The notes under the pieces: model-generated
What the model was told of the DNA's origin: nothing
The model's input: the letters and a program-made list of their open reading frames with translations, nothing else
Database searches by the model: none
Assembly: GCA_021823525.1 (NCBI GenBank)
Contig: JAKANY010000014.1
Coordinates: forward strand, 1 to 36,656
DNA length: 36,656 nt
From: Actinomycetes bacterium
GTDB taxonomy: Bacteria > Actinomycetota > Acidimicrobiia > Acidimicrobiales > RAAP-2
Direction: 5' to 3'
Made by a program: the position numbers and the translations under genes
Shown: in pieces, positions 25,524-32,842 of the stretch
Position numbering within the stretch: position 1 is the stretch's first letter
Layout of the letters: the number at the start of each line of letters is the position of its first letter

Positions 25524-25756
25524 AAGTTCACGATCGGGCAGGTGAGCGTTCGCGTGATGCCGGGAACCTTCTGGATGGCGCCGACGATGAAACGCCCGAG
25601 GTCGTCGACGTTCTCGGCCTCGCAGCGCACGATGACGTCGTAGGGGCCGGTCACCTCAAACGACTCGAGGACGCCGGGCACCGCGCGGGTGGCCTGCACG
25701 ACGCGCTCGCTCGAGCCGATCTCCGATTGAATCAGGATGTACGCCTGTACCGCCAT
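25520..25756 (-). CDS. Stand-alone Lrp/AsnC ligand-binding (RAM) domain protein
   Basis: A 78-residue protein consisting only of the Lrp/AsnC effector-binding and oligomerisation domain (MAVQAYILIQSEIG, ATRAVPGVLESFEVTGPYDVIVRC). The N-terminal helix-turn-helix of full regulators is absent. Such solo domains are common in actinobacteria and may form rings or modulate full-length Lrp proteins; the role is not known. ATG 25756 is preferred over 25786 because a GAAGGG ribosome-binding site precedes it at proper distance and homologous proteins start here. The stop is within the convergent CTAG. Confidence 0.87.
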   Translation of the reverse strand: MAVQAYILIQSEIGSSERVVQATRAVPGVLESFEVTGPYDVIVRCEAENVDDLGRFIVGAIQKVPGITRTLTCPIVNF

Positions 25757-25811
25757 AAGGGGGCCCTTCTCTTGGAGTTGGACCATTCTGCCAACTTCCC
25801 CATCGGCTTCG

Positions 25812-26015
25812 CTACTCGCGATCGCCGCCGATGTGCCACTGGTGGCACAGGGCGCACCGATAGGCGTTCAACTCCGAGCCCTCGAGGGTCCAGGCGAGCT
25901 GTGCCGCCGACCGAGCCTCGGCCATCGTCGGGTAGGCCTTCTTGGGCCGTCCCAGGGACGTGACGTGCCCGGCGCGACGACCTGGGGCGGGCGGCTGGCG
26001 ACGGTGCGACCTCAC
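25812..26015 (-). CDS. Small CxxCHxxH protein, unknown function
   Basis: A 67-residue basic protein: a proline/arginine-rich start, then GRPKKAYPTMAEARSAAQLAW and the C-terminal YRCALCHQWHIGG. C54, C57, H58 and H61 could bind a metal ion like a miniature zinc finger. I recognise the pattern of small uncharacterised actinobacterial proteins but cannot assign a function. The start GTG 26015 has TAAGGT seven bases upstream, a leaderless arrangement; the longer open frame upstream overlaps DUF3039 and is rejected. It is divergent from DUF3039. Confidence 0.7.
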   Translation of the reverse strand: MRSHRRQPPAPGRRAGHVTSLGRPKKAYPTMAEARSAAQLAWTLEGSELNAYRCALCHQWHIGGDRE

Positions 26016-26022
26016 CGCGCCG

Positions 26023-26063
26023 ACCTTAGCCACCGGCCCGTGGCGGCGCCTCGTCGGTAGAGT
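26023..26063. promoter_or_regulatory. Divergent -10 elements between small CxxCHxxH gene and DUF3039 gene
   Basis: Plus strand TAGAGT (26058-26063) is six bases before GTG 26070. Minus strand TAAGGT (26023-26028) is seven bases before GTG 26015. Neither gene has a ribosome-binding site, consistent with leaderless transcripts. Confidence 0.45.
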
Positions 26064-26069
26064 ACTCCC

Positions 26070-26348
26070 GTGAGTGCGACTGAGTTGCAGCGGCCCGTCG
26101 TCTCCTCGATCGAGGACGAGGGGGACCACGAGCGCTTCACGCACATCGTGCTCGAGGGCTTCACGAAGGACGATGGAGACTTCCTCCCCACGGGCAACTC
26201 CGTCGTCGACGCCATGGTCAACGGGACGCCGGTGCGGGCCCTGTGCGGCAAGGTCTGGGTCCCCGGACGGGATCCGGCGCGCTATCCGCTGTGTCCGACC
26301 TGTGTCGAGGTCGCCCAGGGCATGGGCTGGACGCCGCCGAGCGCGTGA
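26070..26348 (+). CDS. DUF3039 domain-containing protein
   Basis: A 92-residue actinobacterial protein. The family core is visible as ERFTHIVLEGF...NSVVDAMVNGTPVRALCGKVWVPGRDP and YPLCPTCVEVAQGM, giving three cysteines and a likely metal site. Function unknown. The GTG start has TAGAGT six bases upstream and no ribosome-binding site. It precedes the amidotransferase gene by 13 bases. Confidence 0.85.
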   Translation: MSATELQRPVVSSIEDEGDHERFTHIVLEGFTKDDGDFLPTGNSVVDAMVNGTPVRALCGKVWVPGRDPARYPLCPTCVEVAQGMGWTPPSA

Positions 26349-26361
26349 GCGCGGCGTCGCT

Positions 26362-27060
26362 GTGGCCCACGTCCTGTTCGTTCGCCACCACGTGGAGGAC
26401 CAGCCGGGCCTGATCGGTCGTGCACTGGTGTCGCTGGGGCACACCCTCGACGTGGTGCTCGTCGATGAGCGCGCGGTTGTGCCGTCCCTGGCCGGTGCCG
26501 ACGCCCTCGTGATCCTGGGCTCGTCGGAGTCCGTGTACGACGCGGGTACCCGCGAGCGCTGGCTCGACCGCGAGTTCGACCTGGTCGTCGAGGCCGATCG
26601 CCGCGGGCTGCCTATCCTGGGCATCTGCTTCGGCGCCCAGGTGCTGTGCCAGCTCGCCGGGGGTCACGTCTCGCGAGCCGCGCAGTCCGAACTGGGCTGG
26701 ATGACGGTCGATCCCGCGCCCGGCTCGCCCATCGAGCCCGGACCCTGGTTCGCGTACCACGACGATGCGTGCCGCCTGCCAGCTCAGGCGGAGGTGCTCG
26801 CAACGTCGCCGCGGGCGGTCCAGGCCTTCCGGGTCGGTCGCCACCTGGGTGTCCAGTTCCACCCCGAGGTGGACGCCGCTCAACTGCGCGCGTGGTTCGC
26901 GGCCGACAGCTCGGCGGGACGCGCCAGCGCGCGCGCGGCGGCGTTCGTCGAGCAGGCCCTCGGCCACGAGACGTCCGCCTTCGAGCGCGCGACGCGCCTG
27001 GTGCACCACTTCTGGGAGGGCGCGGCCCGCGACGCCGGCAACGCCCTGCGGCGACCGTGA
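26362..27060 (+). CDS. Class I glutamine amidotransferase-like protein
   Basis: A 232-residue stand-alone GATase1 domain. The nucleophile C89 is in GICFGAQVL, with H167 and E169 in GVQFHPEV completing the triad; the oxyanion glycines are in ILGSSES. Such proteins hydrolyse glutamine or gamma-glutamyl compounds (GuaA-like or PuuD-like), but no synthetase partner is adjacent. The start GTG 26362 is in frame and just precedes the first strand (MAHVLFVRHH). The GTGA at the DUF3039 stop is out of frame with this gene. Its own stop overlaps the methyltransferase start. Confidence 0.83.
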   Translation: MAHVLFVRHHVEDQPGLIGRALVSLGHTLDVVLVDERAVVPSLAGADALVILGSSESVYDAGTRERWLDREFDLVVEADRRGLPILGICFGAQVLCQLAGGHVSRAAQSELGWMTVDPAPGSPIEPGPWFAYHDDACRLPAQAEVLATSPRAVQAFRVGRHLGVQFHPEVDAAQLRAWFAADSSAGRASARAAAFVEQALGHETSAFERATRLVHHFWEGAARDAGNALRRP

Positions 27061-28304
27061 CGCGCTCCACGTCAACCCAGCGCGCCGTCGTGCGCATCGA
27101 GCGCCCCGCGTCTGGTGGCGGGGTCGCGCACCTGGAGGATGGCTGCGTCGTCTTCGTGCGCGACGCCCTTCCCGGCGAGCTCGTCGAGGTCGAGATCGTC
27201 CAGCGCACCGCGAAGCTGGCGCGCGCCCGAGCGCGTGACGTGCTCGAGGCCCACGGCCAGCGCGTCGAGCCCCCCTGTCCCTACGCGCGTGCCGGGACGT
27301 GCGGAGGTTGCGACCTGCAGCACGCGAGCACCGACCTCCAGGGAGCCTGGAAGTCGCAGGTCGCCAGCGAGCAGATTCGCCGCATCGCCGGACTCCCGGT
27401 GGATGGTGCGATGACCGAGCCCGCGACGCCTGCGCGGGGGAGCCGGACGCGACTGCGCTGCGCGGTCGACGGTGACGGGCGGTTGGCCCTGCGCGGCTGG
27501 CGGTCGCATCGGCTCGTGCCCCTGGAGTCGTGCTGGCTCCTCGATGAGCGCGCGGGAGCGGCCTTCGACGTGCGGTGGTCGGGTGCGCGCGAGGTCGAGC
27601 TGCGCGCCATCGGCGACGAGCCGCCCTTCGCGGTGGTGTGGCCGGCCGACGGCGGCGCGCCGTGGACGGCCGACGTATCGGGTAAGCGTGTGGAGCCCAG
27701 CCGCGTCGCGCACGTCGGCGTGGGCGGCATCGACTTCCGCGTGTCGGCGACATCGTTCTGGCAGGCGCACGTCGCGGCGCCGGTGATGCTGAGCGAACGC
27801 GTCGCCCGTCTCAGCGGCGTCGACGCCGGGGACCGTGTCGTCGACCTGTTCAGCGGGGTGGGACTCTTCGCCGCCCCGCTGGCCGATCTGGCGGGACCGG
27901 ATGGTCGGGTCATCGCGGTGGAGAGCTCCGCCGGCGCCGTCGATGACGCGCGTCACAACCTCGGTGCCCGACCCCAGGCGCGCGTACGCCTGGGCGCGGT
28001 CGACGCCGCACGCGTCACAGACACCGTGCGCGAGGATGACGTCGTCGTCGTCGATCCGCCACGGGCCGGGCTGGGGCGGCGCGTCGCTGCGGCGCTGGCG
28101 TATCGTCGGCCACGGCGGGTGGTCTACGTTTCCTGCGACACGGCCACCTTCGCGCGAGATCTTAGAGAGTTCTTAGTGGCGGGATTTGGCCTGGATTCCC
28201 TCGAGATCCTCGATCTGTTCCCCATGACCGAGCACGTCGAGCTCGTGGCGCTCCTTGACAGGGCGGGGTCCACGGTGGATAGTGCAGATGAGGGACGTGT
28301 GTAG
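27057..28304 (+). CDS. TrmA/RlmD-type RNA (uracil-5-)-methyltransferase
   Basis: A 415-residue SAM-dependent RNA m5U methyltransferase. An N-terminal TRAM-like barrel (about 8-62) is followed by an Fe-S cysteine set C74, C82, C85 and C159 (CPYARAGTCGGC). The methyltransferase domain has VVDLFSGVGLFAAPLA (SAM loop), DDVVVVDPPRAGLG, the nucleophile in YVSCDTATFARDL, and the terminal FPMTEHVELVALL with the catalytic glutamate. The target, a 23S rRNA or tRNA uridine, is not predictable. GTG 27057 lies in the GTGA overlap. A strong promoter for the next gene lies inside its 3' end. Confidence 0.9.
   Translation: MTRSTSTQRAVVRIERPASGGGVAHLEDGCVVFVRDALPGELVEVEIVQRTAKLARARARDVLEAHGQRVEPPCPYARAGTCGGCDLQHASTDLQGAWKSQVASEQIRRIAGLPVDGAMTEPATPARGSRTRLRCAVDGDGRLALRGWRSHRLVPLESCWLLDERAGAAFDVRWSGAREVELRAIGDEPPFAVVWPADGGAPWTADVSGKRVEPSRVAHVGVGGIDFRVSATSFWQAHVAAPVMLSERVARLSGVDAGDRVVDLFSGVGLFAAPLADLAGPDGRVIAVESSAGAVDDARHNLGARPQARVRLGAVDAARVTDTVREDDVVVVDPPRAGLGRRVAAALAYRRPRRVVYVSCDTATFARDLREFLVAGFGLDSLEILDLFPMTEHVELVALLDRAGSTVDSADEGRV
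28255..28283 (+). promoter_or_regulatory. Sigma-70-type promoter for HicA-like gene
   Basis: TTGACA (28255-28260) and GATAGT (28278-28283) are separated by exactly 17 bases, the best consensus promoter in the window. Transcription would start near 28290, inside the end of the methyltransferase gene, leaving a leader of about 35 bases before the ATG. Confidence 0.65.
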
Positions 28305-28323
28305 CCCTTACTGGGGGTTCCTG

Positions 28324-28602
28324 ATGCTGAGTAAGTTGGATCACCACCACCGGCAGACTCTCGACAAGCTGTTCGCACACCCGCTGAAGCGAAACATCCA
28401 ATGGCGTGATGTGGCGTGTCTGCTCGACCGCATCGGTGTCGTCCACGAGACGCACCGCGGCAACTGGGCGGTCACGGTCGGCGGCGACACCATCTCCTTC
28501 GGACCGACGCGCACGCGCGACCTCACCGAGGAGCAGGTGATCAAGGTGAGGAACTTCCTGCGTCAGGTCGGTGTCGTGCCACAGCCCGTCGCCGCAGCGT
28601 GA
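28324..28602 (+). CDS. HicA-like small protein, orphan
   Basis: A 92-residue protein: HPLKRNIQWRDVACLLDRIG, then RGNWAVTVGG, then a terminal helix LTEEQVIKVRNFLRQVGV. The order helix, strands, terminal helix with WRDV..LL and a closing R..L...G resembles the double-stranded-RNA-binding fold of HicA-family mRNA interferases. The classic G-S-H-H catalytic spot is only partly matched (HRGNW), and no HicB antitoxin is adjacent. It could be a housekeeping relative rather than a toxin. ATG 28324 has GGGGG five to six bases upstream, unlike its leaderless neighbours. Stop overlaps the next gene (GTGA). Confidence 0.65.
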   Translation: MLSKLDHHHRQTLDKLFAHPLKRNIQWRDVACLLDRIGVVHETHRGNWAVTVGGDTISFGPTRTRDLTEEQVIKVRNFLRQVGVVPQPVAAA

Positions 28603-29099
28603 GCCCCGGCGCGACGGCGCCGCCCGAGGGCCCGACGAGCGCCGCGATCGTCATCGAGGAGCGTCTCGTGACGCGCTGGCTCGTAGGCGTCCTCGCACTG
28701 GCTTGCGCGACGATCCCGCTGGGCGGGCGCATCCTCCGACGATCTCGCTGGCGCCAGGGGCTGGCCCTGGGAGTCCTCGCGGCGGCGGCGGCGCTGCTGA
28801 TGCGCGTCGTGGTTCGCGTCGTGGAGGGCCCCGAGGGTCGGGCGCTGGAGATCGTTTACGGCAACGGCATCATTCGCCAGTCGATCGCGGCGTCGGAGAT
28901 GGAGCGTGTGGATACGGTCAGCGTCGCCCCGTGGCGCTGGGGCGGGTGGGGCTATCGCGGGAGCATGCGCCTGCTGGGCCGTGCGGCCCTCGTCACGCGC
29001 GGCGGTCCCGCGCTGCGTGTGACCCTGCGCAATGGCCGTCGGTTTGAGGTGACCGTCGACGAGCCGGACGCTTTCGTCGAGGCGCTGCGCGCGGCGTAG
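28599..29099 (+). CDS. Membrane protein with PH-like C-terminal domain, unknown function
   Basis: A 166-residue protein with two hydrophobic segments (about 25-45 and 52-70) and a C-terminal soluble part: WGYRGSMRLLGRAALVTRGGPALRVTLRNGRRFEVTVDEPDAFVEALRA. The latter has the strand pattern and ending seen in bacterial PH-like domains. I cannot assign a function. GTG 28599 is within the stop of the HicA-like gene, so it is probably translated from the same message. Four bases separate its stop from the convergent oxidase gene. Confidence 0.7.
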   Translation: MSPGATAPPEGPTSAAIVIEERLVTRWLVGVLALACATIPLGGRILRRSRWRQGLALGVLAAAAALLMRVVVRVVEGPEGRALEIVYGNGIIRQSIAASEMERVDTVSVAPWRWGGWGYRGSMRLLGRAALVTRGGPALRVTLRNGRRFEVTVDEPDAFVEALRAA

Positions 29100-29103
29100 G
29101 CAG

Positions 29104-30267
29104 TCAGCGCAACGTCTCGGGACCGAGGTCCTCGAGTGAGCGGCAGCCCGTGAGGGCCATCGTGACGAGGAGCTCATCGCGCAGTCCGGCGAGCAGCGCG
29201 GCGACGCCGGAGGACCCGCTGGCCGCCACGGCGTAGACCCAGGGCCGACCGATCAGGCAGGCGCGCGCACCCAGGGCGAGGGCCTTGGCCACGTCCTGGC
29301 CAGAGCGAATGCCTCCGTCGAGATAGATCTCGCCTCGCCCGCCCGCCGCATCGACGATCGCCGGAAGCGAGCGGATGGTCGAGGGCGCGCCGTCGAGCTG
29401 ACGTCCCCCATGGTTCGACACGACGACGGCATCGGCGCCGCGTTCGAGCGCGCGCACGGCGTCGTCGGGCTCGAGCACGCCCTTGACGACGAGCGATCCC
29501 GGCCAGCGCCCACGGATCCACTCGAGATCGTCCCAGGTCACTGACGGGTCGAACTGGCTAGCGATCCAGCGCTGGAAGTCGGTTGGCATCCTCGCGTCGG
29601 GCACGGCGCCCTCGAGGTTGCCGAAAACCAGGGGGCGCCCGCGACGCGCGACGTCCAGGGCCCATCGGGGGTGCAGCGCGAAGTCCATCGCACGGCGCGC
29701 GCGGCCCCAGGGCCCCAGCAGAGCATCGACGCCGTTGCGGACGTCGCGGTAGCGGCGACCCACGACGGCGAGATCCACCGTGAGCACGAGGGTGGGGCAG
29801 CGCGCGTCCGCGGCGCGATCGATGAGTTCAGCCGCGAAGCCGCGGTCGCGCATCACGTAGAGCTGGAACCACGGGGCGGTGGATGCAGCGCTGACCTCGT
29901 CGAGCGAGCAGATCGACAGCGTCGACTCGACGAAGGGCACGCCTTGCTGGTGGGCCGCCGTAGCGGCCTGGACCTCGGCCCGTCGGGCCATCATGCCCGC
30001 GAAGCCCACCGGGGCGAGGATGACGGGCTGGGCGACGGCCTGTCCAAGGATGGTGGTGGCCGAGGAGCGGTCGGTGACGTCGCGCAGGACACGCTGGCGG
30101 AACTCGATGGCGTCCAGGTCCCGGCGATTGGCGCGCATCGTCGCCTCGGTGAGGGCGCCGCCGTCGACGTAGTCGAAGAGCTGGCGCGGCAGGCGACGAC
30201 GCGCCCGACGCCGGTAGTCATCGGCGCCGGCGGGAACCAGGTTCAGCGAGCGCTCGGGGCGCGTCAC
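29104..30267 (-). CDS. FMN-dependent alpha-hydroxy acid oxidase/dehydrogenase (LldD family)
   Basis: A 387-residue TIM-barrel flavoenzyme oxidising L-2-hydroxy acids such as lactate, glycolate or mandelate. Landmarks: LFDYVDGGA, PVILAPVGFAGM, PFVESTLSICSLDEV, WFQLYVMRDR, LVVKGV (K262) and SNHGGRQLDGAPST with the catalytic base H286 and substrate arginine R289, then YLDGGIRSGQDVAKALALGARACLIGRP. The specific acid is not clear. GTG 30267 overlaps the HAD gene stop (GTGA). Pairing with a phosphoglycolate-phosphatase-like HAD suggests glycolate handling, which is inference. Confidence 0.92.
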   Translation of the reverse strand: MTRPERSLNLVPAGADDYRRRARRRLPRQLFDYVDGGALTEATMRANRRDLDAIEFRQRVLRDVTDRSSATTILGQAVAQPVILAPVGFAGMMARRAEVQAATAAHQQGVPFVESTLSICSLDEVSAASTAPWFQLYVMRDRGFAAELIDRAADARCPTLVLTVDLAVVGRRYRDVRNGVDALLGPWGRARRAMDFALHPRWALDVARRGRPLVFGNLEGAVPDARMPTDFQRWIASQFDPSVTWDDLEWIRGRWPGSLVVKGVLEPDDAVRALERGADAVVVSNHGGRQLDGAPSTIRSLPAIVDAAGGRGEIYLDGGIRSGQDVAKALALGARACLIGRPWVYAVAASGSSGVAALLAGLRDELLVTMALTGCRSLEDLGPETLR

Positions 30268-30947
30268 GACGCCACCCGCGACAGCGCCGCGCGCGCGAGG
30301 ATCGCCGCGAGGTCCTCTGGGCTGGTGGCGATCGCGTCGGTGCCCGCCTCGCGCAGCTCGTGGAGGGAGCCGTATCCCCAGGTGACGCCCACGGCCACGA
30401 GTCCGCAGGCGTGAGCGGCGGCCACGTCGAAGCGGCGATCGCCCACGAGCACGGCGGCCCGCGCGGGCGCCAGGTCGGCGCAGGCCCGGCGGACGATGTC
30501 GGACTTGGGACCGAGCGCCCCGTCGACGGGCGCTCCCTCGATGACGGCGAAGTGCTGGTCGAGGCGGTGCGCGGCGAGGATCGCGCGAGCGAAGTCGACG
30601 CGCTTGGCCGTGGCCACGGCGAGGGTCCGGCCCTCGGAACGCAGCCGGGCGAGGAGTGCGGGGATCCCGGGATAGGGAGCGCAGCGCTCGACTCCGATGT
30701 CGGCGTAGTGGCGGCGGTACCGGGCGACGATCGCGGGTAACTCGTCCTCGCGGTAGCCGAGGCTGCGGAACGACTCGTTCAGCGGCGGACCGATCAGCGC
30801 GGTGAGCTCGGCGTGGCGCGCGGCGTGACCGGTGTCCGCGAGTGTTCTCGAGAAGGCTTCGAGGATTCCGGGTGCCGAGTCGACCAGGGCGCCGTCGAGG
30901 TCGAAGACGACCGCGCGCGAAGAGCCGCCAGCGGCTGAGGACACCAC
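30264..30947 (-). CDS. HAD-superfamily hydrolase, phosphoglycolate phosphatase-like
   Basis: A 227-residue HAD phosphatase. Motif I is VVFDLDGALVDS (D16 nucleophile, D18), motif II lies in LAVATAKR, motif III is GPKSDIVRRA with its lysine, and motif IV is VLVGDRRFDVAAA. The helical cap between residues 25 and 90 is of the PGP/Gph type. The likely substrate is 2-phosphoglycolate or a similar small phosphoester, giving glycolate for the oxidase encoded next. GTG 30947 has TAGCCT six bases upstream and no ribosome-binding site. Confidence 0.85.
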   Translation of the reverse strand: MVSSAAGGSSRAVVFDLDGALVDSAPGILEAFSRTLADTGHAARHAELTALIGPPLNESFRSLGYREDELPAIVARYRRHYADIGVERCAPYPGIPALLARLRSEGRTLAVATAKRVDFARAILAAHRLDQHFAVIEGAPVDGALGPKSDIVRRACADLAPARAAVLVGDRRFDVAAAHACGLVAVGVTWGYGSLHELREAGTDAIATSPEDLAAILARAALSRVAS

Positions 30948-30953
30948 GCGAGC

Positions 30954-30959
30954 AGGCTA
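30954..30959 (-). promoter_or_regulatory. -10 element of HAD-lldD-like operon
   Basis: TAGCCT on the minus strand, six bases before GTG 30947, identical in sequence and spacing to the xseA element. Confidence 0.45.
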
Positions 30960-30992
30960 TCGCGGTGATCGGGAAGTTGGAGATGAGGGCAC

Positions 30993-31021
30993 TTGTCCGG
31001 GAGTTGTTGAGGCCCTAGCAT
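30993..31021 (+). promoter_or_regulatory. Promoter of membrane-protein pair
   Basis: TTGTCC (30993-30998) and TAGCAT (31016-31021) with a 17-base spacer, followed by AGGGG and the ATG at 31039. It lies in the 90-base divergent gap with the HAD gene. Confidence 0.45.
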
Positions 31022-31038
31022 CTCCGCCAGGGGTCACC

Positions 31039-31635
31039 ATGGCGGTACTGGGGGTGTCGGCGGAGGTCACGTCGACGCAGAGACGTCCAATCGAGATCGT
31101 GCCGCGTCGCGGGCTGCCCGTGGTCGCAGCGGTCTTGGTCTTCATCGTCATCGCCATCGCGACGAACTCGCTATGGATGCTGATGTTCTCCCACGTCGTG
31201 GGCGGCGCGATGTGGACGGCCCTCGACCTCTTCCTCGGGCTGGTGCTCGGACCGATCATGGGCCGGCTCTCGCCGCCGTCGCGTGCGGAGTTCGCGGCGC
31301 GTCTGATGCCCAAGATGGTCCTCATCATGCCCACGGTCGTGGCCATGAACCTGGCCGCCGGGTTCCAGATGGCGCTCCGCCTCGGCTTCCTGAGCCCCAC
31401 CAGCCCCAACCATCCCTGGCTCGTGGCGTCGATGATCGTGGTGGGCGTCATGGCGGTCATCGCCCTCGGCGTGCTCGAGCCGGCCAACATCGCGGTGCTG
31501 GTCGAGATGAACAAGCCCGTGCCGTCGCCCGAGCGCATCGGCACGCTGATGAAGCGGTTCATCGCGACCGCGGGCGTCACGGGCGTGATGCAGATCGCCA
31601 CCCTGATCATCATGACGCGGGTGGCCTCGCGGTGA
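31039..31635 (+). CDS. Integral membrane protein, unknown function
   Basis: A 198-residue protein with about five hydrophobic segments (roughly 28-45, 48-75, 92-112, 128-150, 172-192). The second segment carries membrane-embedded polar residues H52, W59 and D63 (SHVVGGAMWTALDLFLG), and a GPIMGRLSPPSRAEFAARLMPK loop follows. The His/Trp/Asp arrangement recalls heme- or copper-handling membrane proteins, but I do not recognise the family. The ATG has an AGGGG ribosome-binding site; the upstream part of the open frame overlaps the divergent HAD gene and is rejected. Co-translated with the next gene (GTGA). Confidence 0.72.
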   Translation: MAVLGVSAEVTSTQRRPIEIVPRRGLPVVAAVLVFIVIAIATNSLWMLMFSHVVGGAMWTALDLFLGLVLGPIMGRLSPPSRAEFAARLMPKMVLIMPTVVAMNLAAGFQMALRLGFLSPTSPNHPWLVASMIVVGVMAVIALGVLEPANIAVLVEMNKPVPSPERIGTLMKRFIATAGVTGVMQIATLIIMTRVASR

Positions 31636-32027
31636 GCGCCGACGTCTCGGTGCGCACGGCGCCGGCGGCCTGGGTCGCGACCGGGGCACTGCTGTGCGCC
31701 GTGACCGGTGGCGTGATCATGGCGTCGTACGCGCCGCGTCGACCTCCGCTCGCTGCTCCGCTGGTGCTCGCCCTGGTCGGTTTGGCGGCTCTCGCGGGAG
31801 CGTACGGCTGGCTGGCGCGTACCCGGGGCTTCGCGTGGTCCTCGTACGTCCGTGTGTTTCGCTGGGCGCTCCTGGCGTACGTCATCGCGTCGGCCCTGAT
31901 CGAGTTCGCCTTCGTGCGCGACCACACCCGAGGCGCACCGCTGTTCGTGGTCAGTCTGCTCCTGGTCGACTTCGCCCTATCGGTGCCGATGACGATCGCG
32001 ACGACGGTGGCGAGCTTCGCCGACTGA
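31632..32027 (+). CDS. Small four-helix membrane protein, unknown function
   Basis: A 131-residue protein that is almost entirely four hydrophobic segments with short basic loops (YAPRRPP, LARTRGF, VRDHTRG). No motif is recognised. GTG 31632 lies inside the stop of the preceding membrane-protein gene, so the two products probably act together. Its stop is six bases from the convergent TauE-like gene. Confidence 0.68.
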   Translation: MSADVSVRTAPAAWVATGALLCAVTGGVIMASYAPRRPPLAAPLVLALVGLAALAGAYGWLARTRGFAWSSYVRVFRWALLAYVIASALIEFAFVRDHTRGAPLFVVSLLLVDFALSVPMTIATTVASFAD

Positions 32028-32033
32028 GACGTC

Positions 32034-32783
32034 CTAGCCGAACACTCGCCACGCGGTGTAGGCGGCGCCCGCTGCGATGAGGAGCCACCCGAACGCCCGC
32101 TCGACCAGCGAACCGCTCAGGTCCTTGGTCCAACGAGCACCGAGGTAGCTGGCGGGAACCAGTCCGATGCCGAAGGCGGCCGCCACCGCCCAGTCGATGT
32201 GCCCGAGACTCCAGTGCATCACCAGGGTCGGCAGCGACAGCACGGCCACGACGGCGAGTGAGGTGGCGATGGCCTCATGCATATCGAGTCCGAACAGCTC
32301 CAGGTAGACGGGCACGAGCAGGAAGCCGCCGCCGTTGGCCAGGAGTCCCGTGAACAGGCCGATGGCCAGACCCGCCGCGATCAGTTCGGCACGATGGTGC
32401 TGGCGGGCTCGCCCGCGGCGGGCGGCTGACACGCTCGGCGGACGAAGCACGCGGACCCCGATGGCGACAAGCACCAGTCCGGAGATCAGGAGGAGCACGC
32501 GTCCTCCCACGACGTGGGACAGCAGGGCTCCTCCCACCACCCCCGGCGTACCGCCCACGATCGTCCACGTTGCGGCGCTCCCGCGCGTGGCGTGCGATCC
32601 CCGGTAGGCGAGCAGCGCCGTCAGGGCCGCCGGAATCGTTGCGGGTAGGGGAGAGGCGACCGCCGCGAGCGCGTGGACGCCGATGACCGATAACGCCGGT
32701 GTCGCCAGTGACGATCCCCCGACGCCGAAAGTGCCCATGAGCACGCCGACGACCAGTCCGACCACGAGTGTCGACCAATGCAC
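32034..32783 (-). CDS. TauE/SafE-family membrane transporter
   Basis: A 249-residue permease with about eight hydrophobic segments in two halves. The repeat signature shows as LMGTFGVGGSSLATPAL in the first half and LFTGLLANGGGFLLVPVYL in the second. The family exports or imports sulfite, sulfoacetate, sulfolactate and other small organic anions. It is the last gene of the dehydrogenase/cupin/GntR cluster, so it may move that pathway's substrate. GTG 32783 starts right at the first helix and has GAGACT six bases upstream (32790-32795), so it may also have its own promoter in the 59-base gap. The arginine-rich upstream extension is rejected. Confidence 0.82.
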   Translation of the reverse strand: MHWSTLVVGLVVGVLMGTFGVGGSSLATPALSVIGVHALAAVASPLPATIPAALTALLAYRGSHATRGSAATWTIVGGTPGVVGGALLSHVVGGRVLLLISGLVLVAIGVRVLRPPSVSAARRGRARQHHRAELIAAGLAIGLFTGLLANGGGFLLVPVYLELFGLDMHEAIATSLAVVAVLSLPTLVMHWSLGHIDWAVAAAFGIGLVPASYLGARWTKDLSGSLVERAFGWLLIAAGAAYTAWRVFG

Positions 32784-32842
32784 CTTCGTAGTCTCGTCGT
32801 GGTCGATCGTGCCGCGGCGGATGACCGTAACGGGGCAGTGCG

